Positions 24,930 through 33,561 of a stretch of DNA of 64,000 bases are shown here, piece after piece. The position numbers were made by a program, and so were the translations under genes. The stretch comes from Bacillus thuringiensis (GTDB lineage Bacteria > Bacillota > Bacilli > Bacillales > Bacillaceae_G), in the NCBI RefSeq assembly GCF_022095615.2, contig NZ_CP155559.1:1051501-1115500 (forward strand). Reading direction: 5' to 3'. Below the pieces are notes generated by a model that worked only from the letters and a program-made list of their open reading frames with translations, was not told where the DNA came from and did no database searches. How positions within the stretch are numbered: the stretch's first letter is position 1; each line of letters starts with the position of its first letter.

Positions 24930-25016
24930 GTACGGATTGATGTCATTGGCTGAGAATCTAGGGAGAGTGGGTAAGAAATACAAGGAATTGAATGGGTTTA
25001 ATCCGTACTTCTCAGC
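24930..25016. other. Interleaved inverted repeats (possible pseudoknot) in a gene-free stretch
   Basis: GTACGGATT (24930-24938) can pair with AATCCGTAC (25000-25008), and GCTGAGAA (24949-24956) with TTCTCAGC (25009-25016). The order A-B-A'-B' is a pseudoknot topology, or the trace of an old inverted duplication. No protein-coding ORF is supported between 24922 and 25160. Confidence 0.35.
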
Positions 25017-25160
25017 TTTATATTCATTTGGAAACTATTTGAGTTCATTCCACTGCACTGTTTGTATTACCGAATGATTCTATAGGTACAGAGATGTAAG
25101 GGTGCAGTATATAATTGTTTCTCCATATACCTCCTAAGGTGTTTGTAACAAGGTGATGGG

Positions 25161-25868
25161 TTATTTTTCATTGTGATATTCTTCTAACGTGATACCTTTC
25201 TCATGTATCTCTGTTGCAATGTCACCTACGTATCGAATATGCCATGGTTCATATGAATAGCCTGTAATGTGCTCTTTTCCTTTTAAATAACGTATAATAA
25301 AGCCAGCACGATGAGCATTGTTTTTCAGCCATTTTCCTTCAATCGTATTCGCGAATTGTGTTTCTAGTGTATTATTGACGTTACTTGCAGATACATCCAT
25401 CGTTAACCCTGTTTGATGTTCACTATGACCTGGCTTTGCAGAAACTTTATCAGCTTGGGTTTGACCTTGTTTCTCTACATTTCGTCTATAAACAGTTTGT
25501 TGATATTCTTCAGAACGAAATCCAGATATAGCATGTAATACGATTCCATCTTGTTTCGCTAAGGTAAATAATTTTTCCAAAGCGATAGCAGCTTCACTTC
25601 GTAAATGACTTTTTTCTTGAATCCCATCGAATGCAAATGTCACCTTAGGTACAACTAAATCGTCAGGTCTATAATTACTTGGAAGTTTCCTATTTTTATT
25701 AACTACTACATCCACAGTATCGGGTGATGCAATCGTTACAGATCCATCATTATTTTGTATATCGTCTTTACTTTTAGCAGTGTCAGTGATGTTAGGTAAA
25801 AAAATATATATGCATAGGAAGAGAAAAACAGCTCCTCCTACTAAGCGACCTATTAATTTTCTAATCAT
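25161..25868 (-). CDS. D-alanyl-D-alanine carboxypeptidase, VanY/M15B family
   Basis: 235 residues. A single N-terminal membrane helix (about 8-27) anchors an external zinc peptidase domain (about 85-230). The M15 zinc ligands are visible in PGHSEHQTGLTMDVS (His and Asp) and EPWHIRYVG (His), with the catalytic Glu just before the latter; SGFRSEEYQ is the upstream substrate-site motif. It trims the terminal D-Ala of peptidoglycan peptides. No vanS/vanR or ligase genes adjoin it, so it is a housekeeping enzyme rather than a resistance cassette. RBS AAGGAG. Next to it is the remnant of an unrelated S11 carboxypeptidase. Confidence 0.9.
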   Translation of the reverse strand: MIRKLIGRLVGGAVFLFLCIYIFLPNITDTAKSKDDIQNNDGSVTIASPDTVDVVVNKNRKLPSNYRPDDLVVPKVTFAFDGIQEKSHLRSEAAIALEKLFTLAKQDGIVLHAISGFRSEEYQQTVYRRNVEKQGQTQADKVSAKPGHSEHQTGLTMDVSASNVNNTLETQFANTIEGKWLKNNAHRAGFIIRYLKGKEHITGYSYEPWHIRYVGDIATEIHEKGITLEEYHNEK

Positions 25869-26002
25869 TATATTTACTCCTTATAGCCCATCTATTTTAA
25901 AAGTTTCATCATTTGTGATGAAGCTAACTAGTGAATTGCTTTTACATATCTATATAATTCGTATTAGTTATTTATTATAATTTAAAGATTAGAGCTACCA
26001 AT

Positions 26003-26485
26003 TCAAAAAAGTCGAGCTAATTTTATGAAATCCATATGAAAATATTTTTTTGTTTCTATAAATCTCTTAGTATCTTCGTTAGTTCCCATAACAACAGAAA
26101 TCAGCCTATTTTCACCTTGTTTTGCTGTGCCTGTAAAACAGTATCCTGCTTCATCTGTAAATCCAGTTTTCAAACCATCAATTCCTTGAAAATACAATTC
26201 ATCATTAGATGTATCGAGCATCTTATTTGTAGTCATTATAGTTGCACCATTATACGATAATGTATAGTTTGTTAGCTTGGTTATATCTAAAACTTCGGGA
26301 TATGTTTTTAACAAATGTTGCGCGAGCGTTGCGACATCAAAAGCAGTCATTTTTGATTCTTGCTGTTGAGCATTTGGGAGTCCTGTAGCATTAACAAAAT
26401 GAGCTTCATTAGATAAATTTAATTGCTTTGCTTTCGCATTCATAAGTTTTGTAAAATTTTCTTCACTTTTAGAAGAACCAGATTT
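26003..26485 (-). pseudogene. Remnant of an S11-family D-alanyl-D-alanine carboxypeptidase (DacA/DacF type)
   Basis: The fragment carries the S11 middle region: GSSKSEENFTKLMNAKAKQL, FVNATGLPN and the third catalytic motif DGLKTGFTDEAGYCFTGTA. The N-terminal SxxK catalytic serine motif is absent, and three in-frame stop codons lie immediately upstream of 26485. The C-terminal beta domain is also missing; reading ends soon after RFIETKKYF. The ATG at 26443 is internal to the family alignment. Loss at both ends shows a decayed gene. Confidence 0.82.
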
Positions 26486-26601
26486 TTATTATTACATTGC
26501 AATAGTAAATAAACTATCTAATAACCTTACGGAAAGGTGACAATCTTGTAAGGTTTCATAAGTAGAAAATGAATGTAACAAAAGGATTTTATTAATTTTG
26601 T

Positions 26602-26643
26602 CCTCTACTTGTTAGATGAAAATCTAACAAGTAGAGGTTTTTA
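26602..26643 (+). terminator. Strong orphan terminator before the phosphoesterase gene
   Basis: CCTCTACTTGTTAGAT-GAAA-ATCTAACAAGTAGAGG then TTTTTAC: a perfect 16-bp stem. No plus-strand gene lies upstream since cysA, so it ends either a relic transcript or a short RNA. A second small hairpin (AACCTTAC/GTAAGGTT, about 26523-26556) lies just before it. Confidence 0.8.
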
Positions 26644-26724
26644 CTGTGATGAACGAGGTGCTTAATATTTACGTTAAACGTGCATAACAAGTTATAATAG
26701 AAGAAATCAATAAGGAGGCTTGCT

Positions 26725-27831
26725 GTGAAAAATCGTCGTTATTTCAATATATTTACTATGTTACTTGTATACACACTACTTATGTTTTACATCGGCTGGA
26801 ACGGATGGGTTTGGCTTAGTACGGTATTTGGTTGGGAGTCTTGGGGATATTACGCTTTCTTAGTCGGATTTATTTCGTATGCGTACATTCTCGTGCAAGT
26901 GTTTAAGTTCCTTCCATTCCTGCGGACGATTGGTTCGATCTGGTTTGCGGTCATACAATATGCGCTTATGTTGTTGCCACTTGCTAATATTACAGTTTTT
27001 CTTTTTCAATTTGGGGTGGAGAAAGAAACAGCAATTATTTGGACAGGGGCGGCTGTGTTAGCTGCGTTTATCTTTATTTTTGCGTATGGAGTATTCAACG
27101 CATATAGCCCGGTAGTAAGAAAATACGAGGTACACATACCGAAGAAAGTAGAAGGACGCAAAAGTTTACGCATTGCGATGGCTTCTGATATGCATTTCGG
27201 TAAATTATCTGGCGTTTCGCATTTAAAAAGACTTGTCCGTCATGTAAATGAGATGGAACCTGATATTATTTTACTGCCAGGTGATATTATTGATGATCAT
27301 CCAGGTGTGTTCATTCAAAAAAATATGGGACCAATTATGAAACAAATGAAAGCTCCACTAGGTGTATATGGCGTGTTAGGAAACCATGAATATTACGGAC
27401 GAGCGGTTCCAGAATTTTTACAAGAGATGGATAAGATTGATATTCGTATTCTGTTAGATGAAGTGATCACAATTGAAGATGACTTCTATCTCGTTGGAAG
27501 AAGAGATAAAACAGAACGAGATCGCCAAAGTTTTGAAAATCTAATGAGTACGGTAGATAAATCCATGCCAGTTATCGCAATGGATCATCAACCATTTGAA
27601 TTAAAACAAGCAGCAGCGGCAGGTGTAGACTTATTATTATCTGGTCACACGCATCGCGGACAAATGGCACCGAATCATATTGTAACGAGAAGAATGTACG
27701 AACTAGACTGGGGATATGCACAAAAAGGTGAATTCCACGCGATTGTTTCTTCTGGTTTCGGATTTTGGGGACCACCACTTAGACTTGGAAGTAGATCTGA
27801 GATTGTGCAGGTGGAGGTTACGTTTGAATAA
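26725..27831 (+). CDS. Membrane-anchored metallophosphoesterase
   Basis: 368 residues: four membrane helices in the first 125, then a calcineurin-like phosphoesterase domain (about 145-365). The metal-site motifs are complete: ASDMHFGK (D155, H157), LPGDIIDD, LGNHEYYG, MDHQPF and SGHTHRGQ. It resembles B. subtilis YkuE and related envelope phosphoesterases; YkuE removes UDP from UDP-diacylglucosamine, but substrate identity here is not shown. GTG start with AAGGAGG. Monocistronic. Confidence 0.87.
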   Translation: MKNRRYFNIFTMLLVYTLLMFYIGWNGWVWLSTVFGWESWGYYAFLVGFISYAYILVQVFKFLPFLRTIGSIWFAVIQYALMLLPLANITVFLFQFGVEKETAIIWTGAAVLAAFIFIFAYGVFNAYSPVVRKYEVHIPKKVEGRKSLRIAMASDMHFGKLSGVSHLKRLVRHVNEMEPDIILLPGDIIDDHPGVFIQKNMGPIMKQMKAPLGVYGVLGNHEYYGRAVPEFLQEMDKIDIRILLDEVITIEDDFYLVGRRDKTERDRQSFENLMSTVDKSMPVIAMDHQPFELKQAAAAGVDLLLSGHTHRGQMAPNHIVTRRMYELDWGYAQKGEFHAIVSSGFGFWGPPLRLGSRSEIVQVEVTFE

Positions 27832-27838
27832 TGGGATA

Positions 27839-27884
27839 AAGAGAAAAGGGCCAACTCATAAAAGTTGGTCCTTTTCTCTTTCGT
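27839..27884. terminator. Bidirectional terminator between convergent genes
   Basis: AGAGAAAAGG.CCAACT-CATAAA-AGTTGG.CCTTTTCTCT with T/A runs outside. It overlaps the last codons of the DUF5412-like gene. Confidence 0.88.
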
Positions 27885-28233
27885 TTTTTCTAAAATCATA
27901 CGTGTCCGTCTCTACATTTAATGTATGTTTATTAATCATCACTGTATGATCATTTAACCATTTGACGGTTGCAGTTTCTTCACGATAATTCCAGTATATA
28001 TTTTTCGTGGTCATAGATTTTTTATGATTTGCTACAAGTTCTCCTCTTATAGCGTAGCTAGTCGTTGCACCGCCATTATGCCTGTATATATGTAAAGTAT
28101 ACGTTTTATCTGGTGAGTGTATGGATTGAATCTTTTCACCGCCTGAAAGCCCAGATAAAGTAAAGAATTTCCAATATCCTAAACTAATCAATACAATAAT
28201 GATGAATAGAATGGTGAAGAAAATCTTTTTCAT
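27856..28233 (-). CDS. DUF5412-like membrane-anchored protein
   Basis: 125 residues: one N-terminal hydrophobic helix (about 4-24) and an external beta-rich domain with YTLHIYRHNGGATTSYAIRG and IYWNYREETATVKWLNDHTV, which resembles the DUF5412 family. Function unknown. RBS AGAGGGGG. The final seven codons are part of the shared terminator stem. Confidence 0.72.
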   Translation of the reverse strand: MKKIFFTILFIIIVLISLGYWKFFTLSGLSGGEKIQSIHSPDKTYTLHIYRHNGGATTSYAIRGELVANHKKSMTTKNIYWNYREETATVKWLNDHTVMINKHTLNVETDTYDFRKNEREKDQLL

Positions 28234-28459
28234 GTTCCCCCTCTTTCCTTTAATGGCTATACCTGTATTAAATCAAAAAGGAATAAAACTGGCAATGTTA
28301 TCCTTTTTCTTGCCAGAATATGTCCGTTTCTATTTCTAGCGTTCTGTTTACGATTTGGAATGAAAGTCCTCATATTTTTCAATAAAAAAAGGCTCCACAT
28401 AAGGAGCGCTCAATAAAAACAAATGAATTAAAACAAATAACAGACATGTATAATATACA

Positions 28460-28483
28460 ATATTGATAATTCGATATCAATAT
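28460..28483. promoter_or_regulatory. Operator-like inverted repeat and possible divergent promoter
   Basis: ATATTGATA and TATCAATAT arms, six bases apart, about 85 bp before the HD-domain gene. On the minus strand TTGATA (28480-28475), a 17-bp spacer and TATATT (28457-28452) form a plausible sigma-A promoter pointing away from that gene. The rest of 28234-28567 contains no supported gene. Confidence 0.4.
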
Positions 28484-28567
28484 ATTTAGATTTATAACAG
28501 GAGATGGTGTCGATTTCATAAAAGAGGTACGATTATAAGAGATGGCAGAGATAAAGGGGGATTATAA

Positions 28568-29545
28568 GTGATTATATCAGATGTACTATATGGAGAATTT
28601 GAAGTGGATCAAGTAGTAGAAGAATTGATTTTAAGTAAGTCTGTGCAAAGGTTAAAAGGTATTCATCAAGCTGGCGCAAGCTACTTAATAAATGAGAAAT
28701 GGAATGTAACGCGCTTTGATCATTCAGTTGGCGTTATGTTGTTAATTAAGAAACTTGGTGGTTCAGTAGAGGAACAAATTGCAGGTTTACTGCATGACGT
28801 ATCACATACTGCTTTTTCTCACGTGATTGATTACGTTTTTGATAACGAAAATGAAAGTTATCATGAAGAGATATTTAGTTCTGTCGTGAAAAACTCAGAA
28901 ATTCCAGCAATTCTTGCGAAATATGGTTATAACTATGAGGACATTTTGTTAGATGATTCGAATTGGACGTTACTCGAAAGGTCAGCGCCAGAGTTATGCG
29001 CAGACCGAGTGGATTATACGTTACGGGATATGTATACATATGAGTATATTTCTTTAGAAGAGGTTCATCGTTTTTTAGAGGATGTTGTCGCAGTAGATGG
29101 CAAAATGGTTCTTCAAAGTATCGAAGTAACAGAGTGGTTTACAGAAACGTATTACAAAGAAGTAATCGATTTCTTTATGAAGCCGTTGAATATTTACGGA
29201 AATGATATGTTAGCTAAGACGTTAAAGTTAGCTCTTCATAAGAGGGTTATTCATGCAGATGATTTTCTTCTTGAAGATTACGAGCTTATAGTGAAATTAC
29301 AGCAATGTAATGATCCGGAAGTGCATGCTTTATTAAGCAAAGTTCATCCGAATGTAAAAGTAAAAGAAGATAAAAACGACTATGATTTGTATCAGAAAAA
29401 TAAAGTCCGCCTTATTGATCCTCCATTACTTCGTGAAGGTGAAGTTGTTCGATCGTCTATTGTATCGGAAAAAATAAAACAGGTGAGCGAGATCGCTTAT
29501 GAAAAAGCAGTGAGAGGGATGTATGTGAAAGTGATTTCTAATTAG
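28568..29545 (+). CDS. HD-domain phosphohydrolase
   Basis: 325 residues with an N-terminal HD domain: the first metal His in TRFDHSVGV (H52), the HD pair in GLLHDVSHTAFSH (76-77), and a later acidic ligand region ELCADRVDYTLRD. The layout resembles dNTPase/SAMHD1-like HD proteins; nucleotide or phosphoester hydrolysis is likely, but the substrate is unknown. GTG start with GGGGG seven bases ahead. It is monocistronic with its own terminator. Confidence 0.85.
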   Translation: MIISDVLYGEFEVDQVVEELILSKSVQRLKGIHQAGASYLINEKWNVTRFDHSVGVMLLIKKLGGSVEEQIAGLLHDVSHTAFSHVIDYVFDNENESYHEEIFSSVVKNSEIPAILAKYGYNYEDILLDDSNWTLLERSAPELCADRVDYTLRDMYTYEYISLEEVHRFLEDVVAVDGKMVLQSIEVTEWFTETYYKEVIDFFMKPLNIYGNDMLAKTLKLALHKRVIHADDFLLEDYELIVKLQQCNDPEVHALLSKVHPNVKVKEDKNDYDLYQKNKVRLIDPPLLREGEVVRSSIVSEKIKQVSEIAYEKAVRGMYVKVISN

Positions 29546-29558
29546 TTTATTTAGAATA

Positions 29559-29593
29559 GGAAAAGGTGTCATCAATTATGATGACACCTTTTC
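29559..29593 (+). terminator. Terminator after the HD-domain gene
   Basis: AAAAGGTGTCATCA-ATTA-TGATGACACCTTTT. Confidence 0.9.
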
Positions 29594-30028
29594 ACTTTAA
29601 AGGGTTGTTCGTATGGAAATGTGTTACATTTTTACGATACACCTTTATTTTACCAAAAAAACCCCTTTTATGGTAAAAAAATAAAAATGTAAAGTTTTCC
29701 ATTAAAAATAATTTGTGAAAAAAGTACTAATTTTTAATGTGACAAAAATAATAATTTTTTCAATAATTCATTTGTAATCTTTCGTTCTTTATATATAGAT
29801 TTTACTATTTTATAAGATAATTTAAAGATTTTTGTCGTTTTTTGTTGTAATTTTTATATTAAGATAAATATAATGTTCGGAATTAGCTATTGTAACAGAA
29901 AATTTTTAAAAAACTAGAATTGAATCATATTGCTTATTTTAATATAATTTATTTGTTAATTAATAACATATTTAGGGTATGATTCTTTATTGCGGCGAGA
30001 ATTCTTTTTACATAGGGGGATTTACAGA
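29594..30028. other. AT-rich gene-free stretch
   Basis: About 435 bp, very AT-rich, no supported ORF. The only structure I see is TTTTACCA/TGGTAAAA (about 29650-29682). It may hold an upstream regulatory region for the next gene; no operator was recognised. Confidence 0.4.
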
Positions 30029-30640
30029 ATGGTTAAAACAGCGAAACATGAAATGCTATATGAATTAAGAGAAACAGTTTACAAATTCTTTCCAAAAAAT
30101 GTTATGAAAGAAGAAGAGTTGTACGAGGAATCTAAAGAGTATAAAAAGTTTGTAGACTTAAAAGAGCGCTTTATAAAAAACGGAAGCTCACAAAAGGAAA
30201 TTTTGTCTGTAATCGAGTCAACATTTGGTGATTATCACGTGTCAGACTGTACAGATTTAAACTTATATAATTGTTTAGAATATAACGTGTTGTTAAATGG
30301 AAAAGAACTGATGTTAAATGATGATATTGATTGGATACGGAAATCAAGAGGTGAGCGTCTTGATTTAGGGATTTTTGTGAGCTTGCTTGATAAATATTAT
30401 TATTACTACGTATTAAAAACAACATATGATGAAGAGCTAAGGGAATGGATTTTTGAGACGATTGATGTAGAAATGGATAACATTTGTAAATTTGAAAAAC
30501 TAATGAATACAAAAGGGTTTATAAGAATAGAACGCGAGGTTGCTAGAACGGCAATTCCTGATATAGAAACGGAATGTTTACGTATGGGGGAAGTTAACGT
30601 ATTTCATGCTTTATTCACGGATTCTGTTAGTGAGATATAG
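30029..30640 (+). CDS. Protein of unknown function
   Basis: 203 residues, soluble, acidic, with an unusual tyrosine run (KYYYYYVLK) near the middle. I do not recognise the family. The start at 30029 follows GGGGGA at eight bases; the open frame from a TTG at 29990 has no such site. It ends against a terminator shared with the anti-sigma gene and is preceded by a long AT-rich non-coding stretch. Confidence 0.6.
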   Translation: MVKTAKHEMLYELRETVYKFFPKNVMKEEELYEESKEYKKFVDLKERFIKNGSSQKEILSVIESTFGDYHVSDCTDLNLYNCLEYNVLLNGKELMLNDDIDWIRKSRGERLDLGIFVSLLDKYYYYYVLKTTYDEELREWIFETIDVEMDNICKFEKLMNTKGFIRIEREVARTAIPDIETECLRMGEVNVFHALFTDSVSEI

Positions 30641-30652
30641 GGTTTAGATTAT

Positions 30653-30691
30653 TAAAAAGGTTGTGTAGCTATTTGCTACACAACCTTTTTT
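30653..30691. terminator. Bidirectional terminator
   Basis: AAAAAGGTTGTGTAGC-TATTT-GCTACACAACCTTTTTT between convergent genes. Confidence 0.92.
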
Positions 30692-30693
30692 GA

Positions 30694-31812
30694 TTAATAA
30701 TCAAACCAATTCCAAACCTCAATATCTCCAAGAGTCGCATAACGAACGTGCGGTGAGTTTTGTAGTTTTAATAATTCTTTTGACGGGCCAGTAATGACAA
30801 TGCCGTATACTTTTACACCGTTATCTTTTACATACTGATAGCGCTTATCTAAGTTCAGATCTTTTTCATGAGTTCGAGTAGTTTTACTTACAGTTTCTTT
30901 ATGCTCAGAAAGAATACGCATCATTTCGATTACTTCATCTTCTTTTGTCTTTGGTCGTTTCGCCTCATTATCAGGGAGATTTATATGCTCTCGAAATCCG
31001 ATAACCTCTCTGCCATGTAAGATGAAATCTTCCTCATCTATTCTTTCTTGTCCTGTGTCTAAAGCATACCATACAGGAGTTGGCGGCATTTCTTGTGCTT
31101 CAAATGCGCTATATAGAATTGATTCTATTTCTTGTAAAGTATAAGCTTTGTCAAAGGATATCGCTACTTCTGCAACAGTTCCCTCATGTACTTTTGCAAG
31201 TGTATCCCACACTTTTTTAGATGGTTCTTTCAAATAATCACCTTGCTTAATTTTTGGGTGAACAAAGGAAAGTTTGTTTGAATAAGATCTGTTTTCCCAG
31301 GATGGATTTGAGACAGTTACAGATGATAAGAAACTACGCGTTGTTACTGTACCGATTGGAAATTCTTTTTTGCCGACTGTTTTATATAAATCGATTTCAT
31401 TTTCTGTACGGAAAAAGGGTTTAATCTTTGTGCTGCCTCCAGCGGAACGACTATTTGGCATTGTTGCTTCTAGTGCGAGTGATGGAATCTCATCTACTTC
31501 GACTAACTTTTTCATATTATAGAAGTAAAAATAAGATGAAAAATGACCAATAAAATAGATTGCTATACCAACAGCAAGGACAAAACTAACGGTTTGCCAA
31601 CGTTGTTTCCACTTTATTTTCCAAAATGGGACAGTAAGATTTTGTGGTGGTAGTCTTTTCTTGATCGGCTCACTCTTCGTAAGCAATTCATCCAAATATA
31701 CTTCACATTCCTCACAAGTTTCTATATGACTTTCTAATTCTTCTTGTTCATCACGTGTGAGTGTTCCTTTTTCGTATTTTTCCCATAGTTTATTAAATGC
31801 TGCACACCCCAT
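30694..31812 (-). CDS. Zinc-finger anti-sigma factor with Sigma_reg domains
   Basis: 372 residues: a cytoplasmic zinc-binding anti-sigma motif HxxxCxxC (SHIETCEECEVYLDELL, about residues 30-45), one membrane helix (about 76-95), and external Sigma_reg_N-like and Sigma_reg_C-like regions (about 100-365). It should hold the ECF sigma factor inactive at the membrane until an envelope signal releases it. The frame opens at a GTG at 31821 overlapping the sigma stop codon; GAGGAG sits eight bases before the ATG at 31812, which I take as start. It is translationally linked to the sigma gene. Confidence 0.85.
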   Translation of the reverse strand: MGCAAFNKLWEKYEKGTLTRDEQEELESHIETCEECEVYLDELLTKSEPIKKRLPPQNLTVPFWKIKWKQRWQTVSFVLAVGIAIYFIGHFSSYFYFYNMKKLVEVDEIPSLALEATMPNSRSAGGSTKIKPFFRTENEIDLYKTVGKKEFPIGTVTTRSFLSSVTVSNPSWENRSYSNKLSFVHPKIKQGDYLKEPSKKVWDTLAKVHEGTVAEVAISFDKAYTLQEIESILYSAFEAQEMPPTPVWYALDTGQERIDEEDFILHGREVIGFREHINLPDNEAKRPKTKEDEVIEMMRILSEHKETVSKTTRTHEKDLNLDKRYQYVKDNGVKVYGIVITGPSKELLKLQNSPHVRYATLGDIEVWNWFDY

Positions 31813-31817
31813 CTGTA

Positions 31818-32303
31818 TCACTCCTCTATGTTTCTCGCTTCTTTCCGTCCGCGGTGTAATTCAATTTTCACTTTTGCTAGTGTGAGACCAGTCATTTCTG
31901 CTATTTCTTTATACGAGAATCCGTAGTAATCTCGTAGTAGCAGGACATTTCGTCTTTCAAGGGGGAGAGAAGATAAACTATCTAACCAACTAGCAATCTC
32001 ATGTTTTATGAAATAAGAGTGCTCTGTACTGGGTACGTTTGGTAAATGGAATTCTTCCACTTGTGTTGTTTTATATTTTTTCTCTTTTCGATACCAATCG
32101 ATAAAGGCGTTGTAGGCAATTGTAAATAACCACGGTCTAATTTCTTCGCCTTTGTAATAATCAATATGGACGAGCATTCGGTAAAATGTTTCTTGCATGA
32201 GATCTTCCGCGTAGTGGGAGTCCCCGGTTAGGGAGAGAAGATAGCGAAATAAATCTTGCATATGCTCGGAGTAAATGTCTTCTAATGATTGTTTATGTTT
32301 CAC
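31818..32303 (-). CDS. ECF-type RNA polymerase sigma factor
   Basis: 161 residues with sigma region 2 (about 8-75: DLFRYLLSLTGDSHYAEDLMQ, then RPWLFTIAYNAFIDWYRK) and region 4 (about 100-155: LPLERRNVLLLRDYYGFSYK and the HTH after it). Similar to SigM-like ECF factors, but I would not name it. GTG start with GGGAGGG. An ECF-type promoter lies 26-52 bp upstream, so autoregulation is likely. Cognate anti-sigma factor is the next gene. Confidence 0.9.
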   Translation of the reverse strand: MKHKQSLEDIYSEHMQDLFRYLLSLTGDSHYAEDLMQETFYRMLVHIDYYKGEEIRPWLFTIAYNAFIDWYRKEKKYKTTQVEEFHLPNVPSTEHSYFIKHEIASWLDSLSSLPLERRNVLLLRDYYGFSYKEIAEMTGLTLAKVKIELHRGRKEARNIEE

Positions 32304-32328
32304 TACATTTCCCTCCCTTCATACATAA

Positions 32329-32355
32329 CAACGAAATACATATAAAAAAGTTACA
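32329..32355 (-). promoter_or_regulatory. ECF-type autoregulatory promoter
   Basis: Minus strand: TGTAAC (32355-32350), 16-bp T-rich spacer, CGTTG (32333-32329). This fits the ECF pattern (TGAAAC, about 16 bp, CGT) and lies directly before the sigma gene. Confidence 0.7.
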
Positions 32356-32440
32356 TTTGTTTTTAAAATTATAGTAAAAAACGTCAAGAATTGGATAGGA
32401 TTCTCTTTTATCATAATACATATAAGGCGGGTGAACAGAG

Positions 32441-33343
32441 ATGGAAAGCTATGAAACACAAATTCAAAGGTCCATTGATTATATTGAGGAAGATGTAATG
32501 GAAAAACAGACACTGCGTAATTTAGCTCGCATTGCAGGTTTTTCTGAGTCGCATTTTCATCGTGTATTTCAGGCGTTAGTAGGTGATACAGTAATGGAGT
32601 ATGTTCGAAAGAGGAGGTTAGCCCGGGCAGCTTATCAACTTTCTCATACGGATGAAAAAGTTATTGATATCGCATTTGAGCATGGCTTTCAATCTCATGA
32701 AACGTTCACGAGAGCCTTTAAAAAATTATTTCAAATGACACCAAGTGAATATCGAAAGCAAGAAATAGAAACACCGATGTATTACAGCGTGAATGTAAAG
32801 CAAAGAAAATTAAATCCGTATTTAGGGGGCATACAAATGGAATATCGTATTGTAAATAAACCAGAATTTTTAGTGGCGGGTTATGAACTGAAGACGACAA
32901 GTAAAGAAGGGAAGAACCATCAAGACATTCCAGTATTTTGGCAAGAATATTTACAAAAAGATCTTGGAACAACGATTCCGAATCGTAAAGATACGAGCCA
33001 ATGGGTAGAGCTTGGATTATGTACTGATTTTAATTTAGAGAAAGGGGACTTCACTTATATTATCGGAATGGAAGTTACAGGCTTTGAAAATGTACCAAAT
33101 GAAGTTGCAAAGCGTACTTTCCCAGCAGCGACATATGCCGTATTTACAACGCCGAAAGTTCCTCATGAAGAAATGGTATCGTCTATTCACCAAACGTGGA
33201 ATGCTGTATTCTCAGAATGGTTCCCGCATTCAGGATACGAACATTGCGGTGTTACAGAGTTTGAACTATACGATGAGCGCTGCCATGAAGATAAGAGTGA
33301 GTTCGCTCAAGTAGAGCTTTGGATACCGGTGAAGAAGAAATAA
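32441..33343 (+). CDS. AraC-family regulator with GyrI-like effector domain
   Basis: 300 residues. An N-terminal AraC double helix-turn-helix covers about 8-108 (LRNLARIAGFSESHFHRVFQ and IAFEHGFQSHETFTRAFKKL). A GyrI-like/BmrR-type ligand domain covers about 130-298 (YRIVNKPEFLVAGYELKTTS to the end, with the usual FYxE-type strand as EFELYDER). Such proteins sense small hydrophobic or cationic compounds. It is divergent from the ECF sigma gene. Target genes unknown. Confidence 0.88.
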   Translation: MESYETQIQRSIDYIEEDVMEKQTLRNLARIAGFSESHFHRVFQALVGDTVMEYVRKRRLARAAYQLSHTDEKVIDIAFEHGFQSHETFTRAFKKLFQMTPSEYRKQEIETPMYYSVNVKQRKLNPYLGGIQMEYRIVNKPEFLVAGYELKTTSKEGKNHQDIPVFWQEYLQKDLGTTIPNRKDTSQWVELGLCTDFNLEKGDFTYIIGMEVTGFENVPNEVAKRTFPAATYAVFTTPKVPHEEMVSSIHQTWNAVFSEWFPHSGYEHCGVTEFELYDERCHEDKSEFAQVELWIPVKKK

Positions 33344-33351
33344 TAGAGCAA

Positions 33352-33386
33352 GGGCGAATCACTGTGGGTGGTTCGCTTTTTTATTT
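33352..33386 (+). terminator. Terminator after the AraC gene
   Basis: GGGCGAATCAC-TGTG-GGTGGTTCGCTTTTTTATTT, an imperfect stem and T-run. Confidence 0.8.
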
Positions 33387-33465
33387 CGTAAAATTACAAT
33401 TGGTGCAGCTCAGGGATAGGAAACAATTCTGTTTATAAGATGGGGTGCTATAGTTGTTAGTTTGT

Positions 33466-33515
33466 GTCGGTAAATCGATATATTTCAGAAATCGCCAATA
33501 TAATTTCATTTACCG
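33466..33515. repeat. Short palindromic intergenic repeat, copy 2 (long form)
   Basis: Starts GTCGGTAAATCGATATATTTC and ends AATTTCATTTACCG; 50 bp. It contains both ends of the short form plus about 20 extra central bases. Confidence 0.65.
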
Positions 33516-33527
33516 CTAAACTCCCCG

Positions 33528-33560
33528 ATAAAAAAAGAAAAGGCACCACAAAGCACCTTT
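33528..33560 (-). terminator. Probable terminator of the two-component operon
   Basis: Minus strand AAAAGG..CCTTTT stem followed by CTTTTTTT, just after the histidine kinase stop codon. The stem is short. Confidence 0.55.
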
Positions 33561-33561
33561 T

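Noticed and set aside
24892..25077. 61-codon plus-strand frame after cysA
   Set aside because: Its start lies inside the cysA terminator stem, there is no ribosome binding site and no recognisable protein pattern.
25161..26485. Glycopeptide resistance locus because of the VanY-type gene
   Set aside because: No ligase, VanX or VanRS genes nearby; M15B carboxypeptidases are ordinary chromosomal enzymes in this group.
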